Shown piece by piece: positions 49,869 to 58,068 of a DNA stretch of 64,000 bases. The translations under genes were made by a program, and so were the position numbers. Position 1 is the first letter of the stretch; each line of letters opens with the position of its first letter. The DNA is taken from the NCBI GenBank assembly GCA_963824345.1, contig CAWGOZ010000006.1, positions 62,001-126,000 of the forward strand, in the 5' to 3' direction. The DNA comes from Palsa-89 sp963824345 (GTDB taxonomy: Bacteria; Acidobacteriota; Terriglobia; Bryobacterales; Bryobacteraceae). A model generated the notes under the pieces. It saw only the letters and a list, made by a program, of their open reading frames with translations, ran no database searches and was not told the origin of the DNA.

Positions 49869-52070
49869 ATGCGTACCACACATTCGATTCTCACGTGCGC
49901 CCTGCTATGGAACTGTCACGTGAGCGTCCTCACCTACCACAACGATCTGGCGCGGACCGGTCAGAATCTGAACGAGACCCTGCTAACTCCGGCCAGCGTA
50001 AGCTCGGGCCAATTTGGCCGGCTATTCAGCTATCCGGTGGACGGCCAGGTTTACGCCCAACCCCTGTACCTGCCTGGCGTCCTCATCCCCGGCCAGGGAA
50101 TCCACAATGTAGTCTTTGTGGCCACTGAACATGACAGCGTGTACGCTTTCGACGCCGACAATTACTTGGCGACTCCGCTGTGGCATGCCAGCTTCATCAA
50201 TCCGGCGCGGGACCTACTGCCGGCGTCGGCGGCGGACTTGGAATGCCCCTCGATCGAGCCGGAAATCGGGATCACCGGAACGCCTGTAATCGACCCAGCC
50301 AGCGGCACATTGTATGTGGTCGCGATGACTGAATTACCCGGTCAAAACTTTGAGCATCAACTGCACGCGCTGGATGTCGCGACGGGGGCCGAGAGGCCCG
50401 GCAGTCCGATAGAAATCCAGGCCTCGGTCCCGGGGCTGGGCGATGGCAATCGCACGGTTCGATTCGAGCCTTGGCTTTATAAGCAGCGAGCTGGTCTGCT
50501 TTTACTGAATGGCGTCGTCTATACGGCTTGGGGATCGCACTGCGACGCCGGGAATTACCACGGCTTTATTATCGGCTATAACGCCCGCACATTGCTGCAG
50601 ACCGCCGTTTACGTTGATACGCCCAACTGGGACGCCGGAGCCTTCTGGCAAGGCGGGGCCGCACCGGCGGCGGACGCGAGCGGCAACATCTACGTTGTGG
50701 CGGCCAATGGCACGTTCGACGCAAACCTGGGAGGCTCCGATTTGGCCGAGAGCATCCTCAAACTTTCGTCCGGGGATCGGCTCTCGGTGGCCGACTATTT
50801 CACGCCCTACAATGCCGATGAGTTGAGCGATAAAGATATTGACTTGGGCTCCAGCGGCGCGCTGCTGTTGCCGGACGGGGCCGGAAGCGCGGCCCATCCG
50901 AACTTGCTGGTCAGCGGAAGCAAGTCCGGCTCAATCTATGTGGTGGATCGCGATAACCTGGGCCATTTCCAGCCACAAGGAAACAGCCAGATTGTTCAGG
51001 AATTGGCGGGCGCGGCCGGTCCGCTATTCGGAATACCGGCGTACTTCAACAACACCGTGTATTTTTCCGCGGCCGAGGACCAGGTGAAAGCTTTCGCGCT
51101 TCAGAATGGCCTGCTGTCTGCTTCTCCCGTGTCGGCCAGCAGTTCGATCTTGCCAACGCTGGGATCGGTGCCCAGCATCTCGGCCAACGGCGCCGCCAAC
51201 GGAATCCTCTGGACTATCGACGAGGCGGCTCACTTGCGGGCCTACGACGCAGCCGATCTCGGCCATCAACTCTACCGGGGGCGCGTGAGCTCATCAGTCA
51301 AATTCGCTACGCCCACCATTGCCAACGGCAAGGTGTACGTGGGTACGCTCACCAGCCTGGATGTGTTTGGTCTGGAGAGCGAGATGTCCGGCCGCATCGC
51401 CTCGGTCATGAGTGCGGGCGAACCTCATGCCGGACCGGTTGCGCCCGGTTCCGTGGTTTCTTTGTTCGGCTCGAACCTTGCACAGCGCACTATGGCTGCG
51501 TCCGCGCCATGGCCTAAGATTCTGTGGGGGGTCTCCGTATTCGTCAACGGAGTGGCCGCGCCGGTGGCTTATGTGAGTCCCACTCAGATCAACGCGCAGA
51601 TCCCCTACGAGACTGCGGCGGGACGAGCCACCGTGAACGTGGTGGCCGGCGACCGCGTTCTGCCGCCCTTCGAATTGAAGGTTCAGCCCATCACGCCCAG
51701 CTTGTTTGTCGACGGACAGAACCAAGTGATCGCGCAGAATCAGGACGGCGCCGCTAACGGAGCGGGTCATCCGGCCGCGCCGGGAACGGTGCTGACCACC
51801 TATCTGACTGGACAGGGAGCGCTGAATGAGCAGATTCCCGACGGCACCGCTGCGCCCTCGGCGCTCTCGATCATCCCGCGGGCTCCCATAACCGCGGCGC
51901 TCGGGGGCCGGAACGTGGAAGTGCTGAGCGCTCGCATGGCTCCCGGCATGGTAGGAGTGCTGGAGGTTGCGATTGAAGTCCCCGAGGCCAGCGCGGGAAG
52001 CTATTTCCTGAATGTGTCTATTGGCGGCGCCGTCAGCAACTCCGGCGTTGTCGCGGTTGGTACGAACTGA
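49869..52070 (+). CDS. Secreted beta-propeller with Solibacter-type C-terminal domain, paralog 2
   Basis: About 733 residues. The mature N-terminus LTYHNDLARTGQNLNETLL, QPLYLPGVLIPGQGIHNVVF and FVATEHDSVYAFDADN parallel the protein at 4535-6748 block by block, and the C-terminal SLFGSNLAQ, QINAQIPYE and YLTGQGALN are the same TIGR03437-type domain. The signal peptide is short and interrupted by polar residues (SILTCALLWNCHVSV). The function is unknown; the propeller probably binds ligands or faces the surface. It is followed by a 17-base tandem repeat and the adenosyltransferase gene. Confidence 0.82.
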   Translation: MRTTHSILTCALLWNCHVSVLTYHNDLARTGQNLNETLLTPASVSSGQFGRLFSYPVDGQVYAQPLYLPGVLIPGQGIHNVVFVATEHDSVYAFDADNYLATPLWHASFINPARDLLPASAADLECPSIEPEIGITGTPVIDPASGTLYVVAMTELPGQNFEHQLHALDVATGAERPGSPIEIQASVPGLGDGNRTVRFEPWLYKQRAGLLLLNGVVYTAWGSHCDAGNYHGFIIGYNARTLLQTAVYVDTPNWDAGAFWQGGAAPAADASGNIYVVAANGTFDANLGGSDLAESILKLSSGDRLSVADYFTPYNADELSDKDIDLGSSGALLLPDGAGSAAHPNLLVSGSKSGSIYVVDRDNLGHFQPQGNSQIVQELAGAAGPLFGIPAYFNNTVYFSAAEDQVKAFALQNGLLSASPVSASSSILPTLGSVPSISANGAANGILWTIDEAAHLRAYDAADLGHQLYRGRVSSSVKFATPTIANGKVYVGTLTSLDVFGLESEMSGRIASVMSAGEPHAGPVAPGSVVSLFGSNLAQRTMAASAPWPKILWGVSVFVNGVAAPVAYVSPTQINAQIPYETAAGRATVNVVAGDRVLPPFELKVQPITPSLFVDGQNQVIAQNQDGAANGAGHPAAPGTVLTTYLTGQGALNEQIPDGTAAPSALSIIPRAPITAALGGRNVEVLSARMAPGMVGVLEVAIEVPEASAGSYFLNVSIGGAVSNSGVVAVGTN

Positions 52071-52092
52071 TGGATGGTACAAACTGATGAAT
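52059..52092 (+). repeat. 17-bp tandem duplication across a gene junction
   Basis: GGTACGAACTGATGGAT (52059-52075) is followed directly by GGTACAAACTGATGAAT (52076-52092), 15 of 17 identical. The first copy contains the stop of the propeller gene; the second ends in the first bases of the next gene's start codon. It looks like a recent slippage event. Confidence 0.8.
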
Positions 52093-52879
52093 GATGAATA
52101 TCATTACGCTCACCACCGACTTTGGCCTGGCGGACCACTTTGTCGGAGTCATGAAGGGCGTGATCCTGGGCATCCATCCCGCCGCTCAGCTGATCGACAT
52201 CAGCCATGGCGTTCAGCCCTACGACATCGCTGACGGCGCGTTCACCATCGCGCAAGCATACGGCTACTTTCCGAAAAAGACGATTCATGTCGTGGTGGTG
52301 GATCCAGGCGTGGGATCGGCGCGGCGGCCGCTGCTGGCGGAAATCGCGGGCCAGTACTTCGTCGCCCCGGATAACGGGGTGCTCTCGATGGTCTTCGCTC
52401 GGGAACAGGCCGTTCAGGTGCGGCACATTACCAACGAACGGTATTTTCTGGAGCCGGTCAGCCGGACATTTCATGGTAGAGATGTTTTTTCGCCCGTGGC
52501 GGCGCACCTGGCGGCCGGAGTAACCCCCGCGCAGTTTGGAATGCGCATTGAAGACTACATTCGCGCGACGTTCGACAAACCAGCCCACACCGGACAGCAC
52601 CAGTGGAGGGGAGCGATCCTCAAGGTGGATCATTTTGGGAACCTCGCGACCAACTTTCACCTGGACGATTTCCCGGCCATTCGGACGCACGCATTCGCGT
52701 TACAGGTGGGAATGCAGAGCATCACCCGATTGGCGCTCACATTCGCCGAATGCGATCCCGGCGAGCTTTTCGTGGTGGTGGGAAGTTCGGGCTATCTCGA
52801 AGTAGCCGCCAGTCAGGGATCCGCCGCGAAAACGTTGGGCTGCGGGCCCGGCTCCCCGGTGGAGCTCACCCTCTATTAA
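52091..52879 (+). CDS. SAM hydroxide adenosyltransferase (DUF62 / chlorinase-fluorinase fold)
   Basis: About 262 residues. TLTTDFGLADHFVGVMKG, VVVDPGVGSARRPLLAE and VAPDNGVLS are the SAM-binding motifs of the family, and the C-terminal half carries the beta-rich domain (GAILKVDHFGNLATNF). Nearly all members without the extra loop of true fluorinases hydrolyse SAM to adenosine and methionine using hydroxide; no such loop is evident here, so hydrolase is the better call. The double ATG start lies in the tandem repeat. Confidence 0.85.
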   Translation: MMNIITLTTDFGLADHFVGVMKGVILGIHPAAQLIDISHGVQPYDIADGAFTIAQAYGYFPKKTIHVVVVDPGVGSARRPLLAEIAGQYFVAPDNGVLSMVFAREQAVQVRHITNERYFLEPVSRTFHGRDVFSPVAAHLAAGVTPAQFGMRIEDYIRATFDKPAHTGQHQWRGAILKVDHFGNLATNFHLDDFPAIRTHAFALQVGMQSITRLALTFAECDPGELFVVVGSSGYLEVAASQGSAAKTLGCGPGSPVELTLY

Positions 52880-52930
52880 GGCGCTCTCGGTTACCGAGGT
52901 CGCGGTACATTCAAGTGTTGAGCAATTTTT

Positions 52931-54349
52931 ATGAGTGAGAGCGGCAGCACTATCGAGGTTCGAACGCCGGGCTTATGGTCCTCGGTCCGCGAGGCCGTGA
53001 TGGGCACTCACCAGGATTTCACCGAGGGCAGCATCACGCGCGCCATCGTGCTGCTGGCGGTCCCGATGGTGCTCGAAATGAGCATGGAGTCCCTGTTCGG
53101 AGTGGTGGACGTGTTTTGGGTATCGCGCCTGGGCGCCGACGCCGTCGCAACGGTGGGGTTGACGGAAACCGCGCTCACGTTGATCTTCGTGATCGCGCTG
53201 GGGCTCAGCATGGGCGCCACGGCGCTGGTGGCTCGGCGCATGGGCGAGAAGGACGAGCAGGCGGCCGGCTTAGTGGCGGTGCAAGCCATCGTGGTGGGGC
53301 TTCTGGTCTCGACGGCCACAGCCGTCTTCGGCTATTTCTTCGCGCCCAACCTGTTGCATGTCATGGGTGGATCGGACAGCGTGGTCCGGGTGGGATCCGG
53401 ATATACGCGCATGATCGCGAGCGGCAGCGCCACCATCTTCCTGCTGTTCCTGATCAATGCGGTTTTTCGCGGCGCGGGCGATGCCGCCATCGCTATGCGC
53501 GTGTTGTGGATCGCGAACCTGGTGAACATTTGCCTGAACCCATGTTTAATTTTCGGACTGGGTCCGTTTCCGCGTCTGGGAGTGACGGGCTCGGCGGTTG
53601 GCACCACCATCGGCCGCGGCGTGGGCGTTCTATTGCAACTGTGGGTGCTGAGCTCGGGCCGGGGACGGCTGTCGCTGCATGCGTCGCAACTGCGGGTGGA
53701 CTTTGGAGTGCTGTGGCGCCTGGTGCGGCTCTCGCTGAACGCAATCTTCCAGTACATGGTGCAAATGGCCAGTTGGATCGGCATGGTGCGCATTATCGCC
53801 AGCTTCGGAAGCGACGCAACGGCCGCTTACACCGTAGCCATCAAGGTAATTATCTTCGCCATCCTGCCGTCCTGGGGCATGAGCAACGCCGCCGCCACGC
53901 TGGTGGGTCAGAATCTGGGCGCCGCCAAGCCTGCCCGGGCCGAAACTTCAGTGTGGCGAACGGGACTGTACAACATGATTTTCCTGGGCGGCCTGGGCTT
54001 GCTGTTTATCGCTTTCGCGCCGCAGATCATTGGTCTGTTCACCTCCGATCCCATGGTTGCGCCTCTGGCCGTCAGCGCACTGCGGCTGTTCAGTTGCGGG
54101 AATATTTCCTACTCCTACGGCATGGTGATCACGGCGGCGTTCAATGGCGCGGGCGACACAGCCACACCCACCGTGCTCAACCTGATCTGTTTCTGGGTAT
54201 GTCAGATCCCTCTGGCCTGGGCGCTAGCCTTTCATACCGGACTCGGCCCGAATGGCGTGTACGTCGCAGTGCTGGTTTCCGATTCGCTGCTGGCCGTGCT
54301 GAGTATTCTGCTGTTCCGGCGGGGAAAATGGAAGCAGGTTAAGGTCTAG
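52931..54349 (+). CDS. MATE-family efflux transporter
   Basis: About 472 residues with twelve membrane segments in two repeats of six. LAVPMVLEMSMESLFGVVDVF and GLTETALTLIFVIALGLSMG begin the first half; AIFQYMVQMASWIGMVRII and GQNLGAAKPARAETSVWRTG the second. MATE proteins export cationic drugs and metabolites using H+ or Na+. It is followed without gap by DUF202 and DUF302 genes, so all three are one operon. Confidence 0.88.
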   Translation: MSESGSTIEVRTPGLWSSVREAVMGTHQDFTEGSITRAIVLLAVPMVLEMSMESLFGVVDVFWVSRLGADAVATVGLTETALTLIFVIALGLSMGATALVARRMGEKDEQAAGLVAVQAIVVGLLVSTATAVFGYFFAPNLLHVMGGSDSVVRVGSGYTRMIASGSATIFLLFLINAVFRGAGDAAIAMRVLWIANLVNICLNPCLIFGLGPFPRLGVTGSAVGTTIGRGVGVLLQLWVLSSGRGRLSLHASQLRVDFGVLWRLVRLSLNAIFQYMVQMASWIGMVRIIASFGSDATAAYTVAIKVIIFAILPSWGMSNAAATLVGQNLGAAKPARAETSVWRTGLYNMIFLGGLGLLFIAFAPQIIGLFTSDPMVAPLAVSALRLFSCGNISYSYGMVITAAFNGAGDTATPTVLNLICFWVCQIPLAWALAFHTGLGPNGVYVAVLVSDSLLAVLSILLFRRGKWKQVKV

Positions 54350-54745
54350 ATGCCGATCGACGCGCAAGCCGACCCGCGAACCTATCTCGCGGAAGAACGC
54401 ACCTTCCTGGCGTGGATTCGCACGGGCATTGCGCTGATGGGCTTCGGGTTCGTGGTTGCGCGCTTCGGCCTGTTCCTGCGCGAGTTGGCCTCCCTGCGAA
54501 CGCTGCCGCAATTGGAAACATCCGCGCTCTCGGTTCCGTTGGGGACGGCGCTGCTGGTGGCCGGAGTTCTGGTGAATATTCTGGCCTCGGTGCGCCACGT
54601 GCGCATCGTGCGCGCGCTCAACACCGGCGCACCCATGGTAACCAAACCTTCCACGATGGCCATCGTCGTGGCACTGGTGCTAGCCGCGGCGGGGTTGACG
54701 ATGGCGGTTTATTTAAGCCTGGAACTGGCAGGAGGTTCCAAATGA
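54350..54745 (+). CDS. DUF202 (YidH-like) membrane protein
   Basis: About 131 residues. The DUF202 signature YLAEERTFLAWIRTGIALMG is followed by three membrane segments. The family is found across bacteria with no firm function. The ATG directly follows the MATE stop, and the end overlaps the next start in ATGA. Confidence 0.88.
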   Translation: MPIDAQADPRTYLAEERTFLAWIRTGIALMGFGFVVARFGLFLRELASLRTLPQLETSALSVPLGTALLVAGVLVNILASVRHVRIVRALNTGAPMVTKPSTMAIVVALVLAAAGLTMAVYLSLELAGGSK

Positions 54746-55131
54746 ACTCAGGCGAGGGAATCATCAGCAAACCAAGCAAGTATTCGGTGCCGGAAACATT
54801 GCATCGGCTGGAGACAATTCTGACAGCCAAGGGCATCAAAGTTTTCGCTCGTATCGATCACAGCGGCGAAGCCGAAAAGGCCGGATTGAAAATGCCGCCC
54901 ACGCAGCTGCTCATTTTTGGGAACCCCAAGGGCGGCACGCCGGTGATGCTGGCCGCTCCAACCGCCGCGATCGACCTGCCGTTGAAAGCGCTGGCTTGGC
55001 AAGACTCCGGCGGCCAGGTCTGGCTCAGCTATAACGATCCGGCATATATTCAGCGGCGCCACGGTTTGACCGCGGACGATATCAAACCCCTGGCGGGCAT
55101 GGGCGCGGTGATTGAGCAGGCGCTGCTCTGA
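54742..55131 (+). CDS. DUF302 domain protein
   Basis: About 129 residues, GGAGGT upstream. YSVPETLHRLETILTAKGIK, ARIDHSGEAEKAGLKMPP and LLIFGNPKGGTPVMLAAP form the whole DUF302 domain, ending in a short helix. The domain has a compact alpha/beta fold whose role is not defined. It is soluble and co-transcribed with the MATE and DUF202 genes. Confidence 0.87.
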   Translation: MNSGEGIISKPSKYSVPETLHRLETILTAKGIKVFARIDHSGEAEKAGLKMPPTQLLIFGNPKGGTPVMLAAPTAAIDLPLKALAWQDSGGQVWLSYNDPAYIQRRHGLTADDIKPLAGMGAVIEQALL

Positions 55132-55184
55132 AAAGGCCAACAGCTTGAACGGCGTTATACTTCACAGCAAGGAGAAAGCGCGCC

Positions 55185-56360
55185 ATGTTCGATCGTCGGC
55201 TCCGAATAGCCCTGGGAAGTATCGTACTTGTGTTCGCCGCGCGGGGAAGCCTGCGCGCGCAATCGGGAGCGCTGAGCATCACGCTCACTGGACAATCCAT
55301 GATCCGCTCGGATGTCCGCGCTCACGCGCCGTCCGCGGTGCCGGTAATCAAGTCGCTATTGAAGGGCGACGTGGTGTTTACGAATTTCGAAACCACCATC
55401 GTCGATGAAAGAAAAGGCCAGTCGCACCTGGACGGCCGGTTCCTCTCTCCGCCGGAAGCGCTGGATGCGCTAAAAGAGTTTGGCTTCAACCTGGTGTCGC
55501 TGTCCAATAACCATGCATTCGATCTTAAGGTTCCCGGCATACAGAACACGCTCCAGGAGGCCACTCGGCTCAACCTGGCTCATGCCGGGACAGGCAACAC
55601 CATCGAGGAAGCTGCCGCACCAGGTTATCTGCACACTCCGAAGGGCACGGTTGCGCTGGTGGCGATGGCTTCCGGCCTGATCGATGAGGGAGGGTCCGCT
55701 AGCGCCGCGCGGCCGGGCGTGAACGAGCTTCGCGTGGAAGGCAACCAGCCGAACCGGGAGGACACCGAACGCATTCTGCAGAGTATCCGCAATGCCCGGC
55801 AGCGGGCCGATCTCGTGATCGTGTACGAACACAATCACGTATTCGACAAGCCATTCCGGACCATCATGCTGGAGGAATTGCCGGAGCGGCTGGGGCCGCC
55901 CGAGTGGCTGAAGGCATGGACGCACGCCGAAGTGGATGCGGGCGCGGATATCATCGTCATGCATGGCGCGCCCCTGCTGCACGGTATCGAGATTTATCAC
56001 GGCAAGCCTATCTTTTTCGATCTGGGGAACTTCATTTTCCAGGCGCCGCCGGCGGACATTTTGCTGGATGAGCCGATCAATTGGGAAAGCGTGGTGGCGT
56101 ACGTCGACTTCCAGGGCAGGAATTTAACGTCGATTCGGTTCCGGCCGGTCGCTCAGAACAAGATTGGCGAGGGTCAGGCCGACACTCACGACGAGCACAC
56201 CAATAACATCTTCCTCCAGACACGCGGCTTGCCGACGCCGGCCACGGGGGAGCAAGCGCGCTATATCCTGGAGCGGCTGGCCAACCTGTCGCGGCCTTTC
56301 GGAACAACGGTTGAGGTGAAGGGCGATACGGCTGAGATCAAGCTGAAAGGTGGAAGCTAG
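55185..56360 (+). CDS. CapA-family (poly-gamma-glutamate synthesis type) metallophosphatase-like protein
   Basis: About 391 residues, AAGGAG upstream, signal peptide ending near LRAQS. CapA-type motifs: FTNFETTIVDER, LVSLSNNHAFDLKVPGIQNT (metal-binding NNHAFD), VIVYEHNHVFD and IVMHGAPLLHGIEIYHGKPI. Members have a metallophosphatase fold; CapA takes part in poly-gamma-glutamate export in Bacillus, but most homologs, including this exported form, have unknown substrates. No capBC genes are nearby. Confidence 0.8.
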   Translation: MFDRRLRIALGSIVLVFAARGSLRAQSGALSITLTGQSMIRSDVRAHAPSAVPVIKSLLKGDVVFTNFETTIVDERKGQSHLDGRFLSPPEALDALKEFGFNLVSLSNNHAFDLKVPGIQNTLQEATRLNLAHAGTGNTIEEAAAPGYLHTPKGTVALVAMASGLIDEGGSASAARPGVNELRVEGNQPNREDTERILQSIRNARQRADLVIVYEHNHVFDKPFRTIMLEELPERLGPPEWLKAWTHAEVDAGADIIVMHGAPLLHGIEIYHGKPIFFDLGNFIFQAPPADILLDEPINWESVVAYVDFQGRNLTSIRFRPVAQNKIGEGQADTHDEHTNNIFLQTRGLPTPATGEQARYILERLANLSRPFGTTVEVKGDTAEIKLKGGS

Positions 56361-56381
56361 GACAAGTTGGGCGACCGAGCG

Positions 56382-57875
56382 ATGAGAAAGAAGCCGCACG
56401 GCGCCGCAGTGCCGCTGATCGCTGTCGACCGCAAGAGCGACAAGCCGCTCCACCGTCAGATCTACGACGCGTTCCGCGCCATGATCCTGGAACGCAGATT
56501 GCAACCGGGTCAACAGATTCCGTCGTCGCGAGCTTTGGCTGACGAACTGCGAATTTCCCGCATTCCCGTTCTGGGCGCTTATGCTCAACTGCTGGCCGAA
56601 GGGTATATCGAAAGCCGGTCTGGCGCGGGCACATTTGTAACCAGCTCGCTTTCCGACCAGTTTCTCGGCACGCGTCCCGCCGTACCCGGCGTTGTGAATG
56701 ACCCAGCTTCTTCGGACGCCATTTCACGCGTCTCCAAGCTTCTGCCGGTGGAGGGAACCCCCTGGTTCCTGGGTGCGGGCGCGTTCAGTGTCGGGCAGAT
56801 CGCCTGCGATCATTTTCCGTTTCGCGTGTGGTCCGATCTGGTCACCTACCATGCGCGCAGAGTGCGGGCCAGCTCCATGAATTATTCGGACCCCATGGGA
56901 TCTCTCGAATTTCGCGAGGTGATCGCGGCCTATCTTCGGACCGCCCGCGCGGTTCACTGCGACGCCTCGCAGATCATGGTAGTTAACGGTTCGCAGCATG
57001 CCCTGGATCTGTCGGCCCGCGTTCTGCTGGACCCGGATAGCCCGGTTTGGATCGAAGAACCCGGCTATGTGTTTCTGCGGCACGCGCTGACGCTTTCCGG
57101 TTGCCGGCTGGTTCCGGTTCCAGTGGACGGCGAAGGATTGGACGTCGCAGCCGGGATTGAGCTCTGCCGGAACGCGCGCGTAGCCTACGTCACGCCATCG
57201 CACCAGTATCCGCTGGGCGCCACCATGAGCGTGGCGCGCCGGCTGCAGCTGCTGGAATGGGCGCATAGCGCGGGCGCCTGGATTGTCGAAGACGATTACG
57301 ACAGCGAGTACCGCTATGAGAGCATGCCGGTGGCGTCCATGCAGGGCCTGGACCCGGGCTCTCGCGTGATCTATATCGGGACCTTCAGTAAGGTCCTGTT
57401 TCCGTCGCTTCGTCTGGGATACATGGTGATCCCACCGGCGCTGGTAAGCCGCTTCCTCACCGTCCGGCAGACCAACGATCTCGGTCCGTCGCACCTGTAT
57501 CAGGCTGCGCTCGCCGATTTCATTAGCGCCGGGCATTTCACGCGGCACATCAGGAAAACCAGGCACTTATACGCGGAACGCCGCAATGCGCTCGCGCAAG
57601 CGCTGCGGAAAGAATTCGGCGCGGAACTGGAGCGCTCCGAAATGGAAATTTTGGGGGCCGAGGCCGGCATGCACCTGGTAGTCACGCTTCCGCCGGGATT
57701 ATCGGACCAGAAGATTTCGGCCCGCGCCGCGCAGGAAGGCCTTTGGCTGTGGCCCCTTTCCGCCGCTTATGCCGGCCCGAACGTTCGCCAAGGTTTCGTT
57801 CTGGGCTTTGGGGGCACCAAAGCGAACGACATGCCGCACCAAGTGCGGCGGCTGCGAAGGGCCATGCGTAAGTAA
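56382..57875 (+). CDS. MocR/PdxR-type transcription regulator (GntR HTH plus aminotransferase domain)
   Basis: About 497 residues. N-terminal winged helix (RQIYDAFRAMILERRLQPGQ, SSRALADELRISR), then a linker and a fold type I aminotransferase domain with PLP signatures TPSHQYPLGATMS, EDDYDSEYRYE and GTFSKVLFPSLRLGY (Lys in FSK). MocR proteins sense PLP or amino-acid adducts and control a neighbouring gene, often divergent. A TTG at 56367 is an alternative start. It precedes the TonB-dependent receptor gene, a possible target. Confidence 0.87.
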   Translation: MRKKPHGAAVPLIAVDRKSDKPLHRQIYDAFRAMILERRLQPGQQIPSSRALADELRISRIPVLGAYAQLLAEGYIESRSGAGTFVTSSLSDQFLGTRPAVPGVVNDPASSDAISRVSKLLPVEGTPWFLGAGAFSVGQIACDHFPFRVWSDLVTYHARRVRASSMNYSDPMGSLEFREVIAAYLRTARAVHCDASQIMVVNGSQHALDLSARVLLDPDSPVWIEEPGYVFLRHALTLSGCRLVPVPVDGEGLDVAAGIELCRNARVAYVTPSHQYPLGATMSVARRLQLLEWAHSAGAWIVEDDYDSEYRYESMPVASMQGLDPGSRVIYIGTFSKVLFPSLRLGYMVIPPALVSRFLTVRQTNDLGPSHLYQAALADFISAGHFTRHIRKTRHLYAERRNALAQALRKEFGAELERSEMEILGAEAGMHLVVTLPPGLSDQKISARAAQEGLWLWPLSAAYAGPNVRQGFVLGFGGTKANDMPHQVRRLRRAMRK

Positions 57876-57974
57876 AGTGGCTATGGGCAGTGCGCCGAGA
57901 GTGGTCATTGTGTCCCACCACGCTTCGCCGTACGATTGACAGATCCGACGGGCGATTTTGAGCCGCACAGCTAA

Positions 57975-57986
57975 GTTAGCTCTAAC
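57975..57986. promoter_or_regulatory. Short palindrome upstream of the receptor gene
   Basis: GTTAG-CT-CTAAC forms a 5-bp inverted repeat about 85 bases before the receptor's ATG, in the 193-base gap after the MocR gene. It is a possible operator, but short. Confidence 0.2.
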
Positions 57987-58068
57987 ACTGGTTCCCCGGC
58001 CCTTTTAACTGACTCGCACAGTCTGCGAACTACCGGACGTCACGGTCATTCGATCCAGGAGAACGACT

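Noticed and set aside
52091..52879. Fluorinase or chlorinase activity for the DUF62 protein
   Set aside because: The extra loop of true fluorinases is not evident, and most family members are SAM hydrolases.
52975..54342. A 455-codon open frame inside the MATE transporter gene
   Set aside because: It runs in another frame of the same strand, is full of Arg/Gly/His, has no membrane or domain pattern, and exists only because the GC-rich gene has few stops out of frame.
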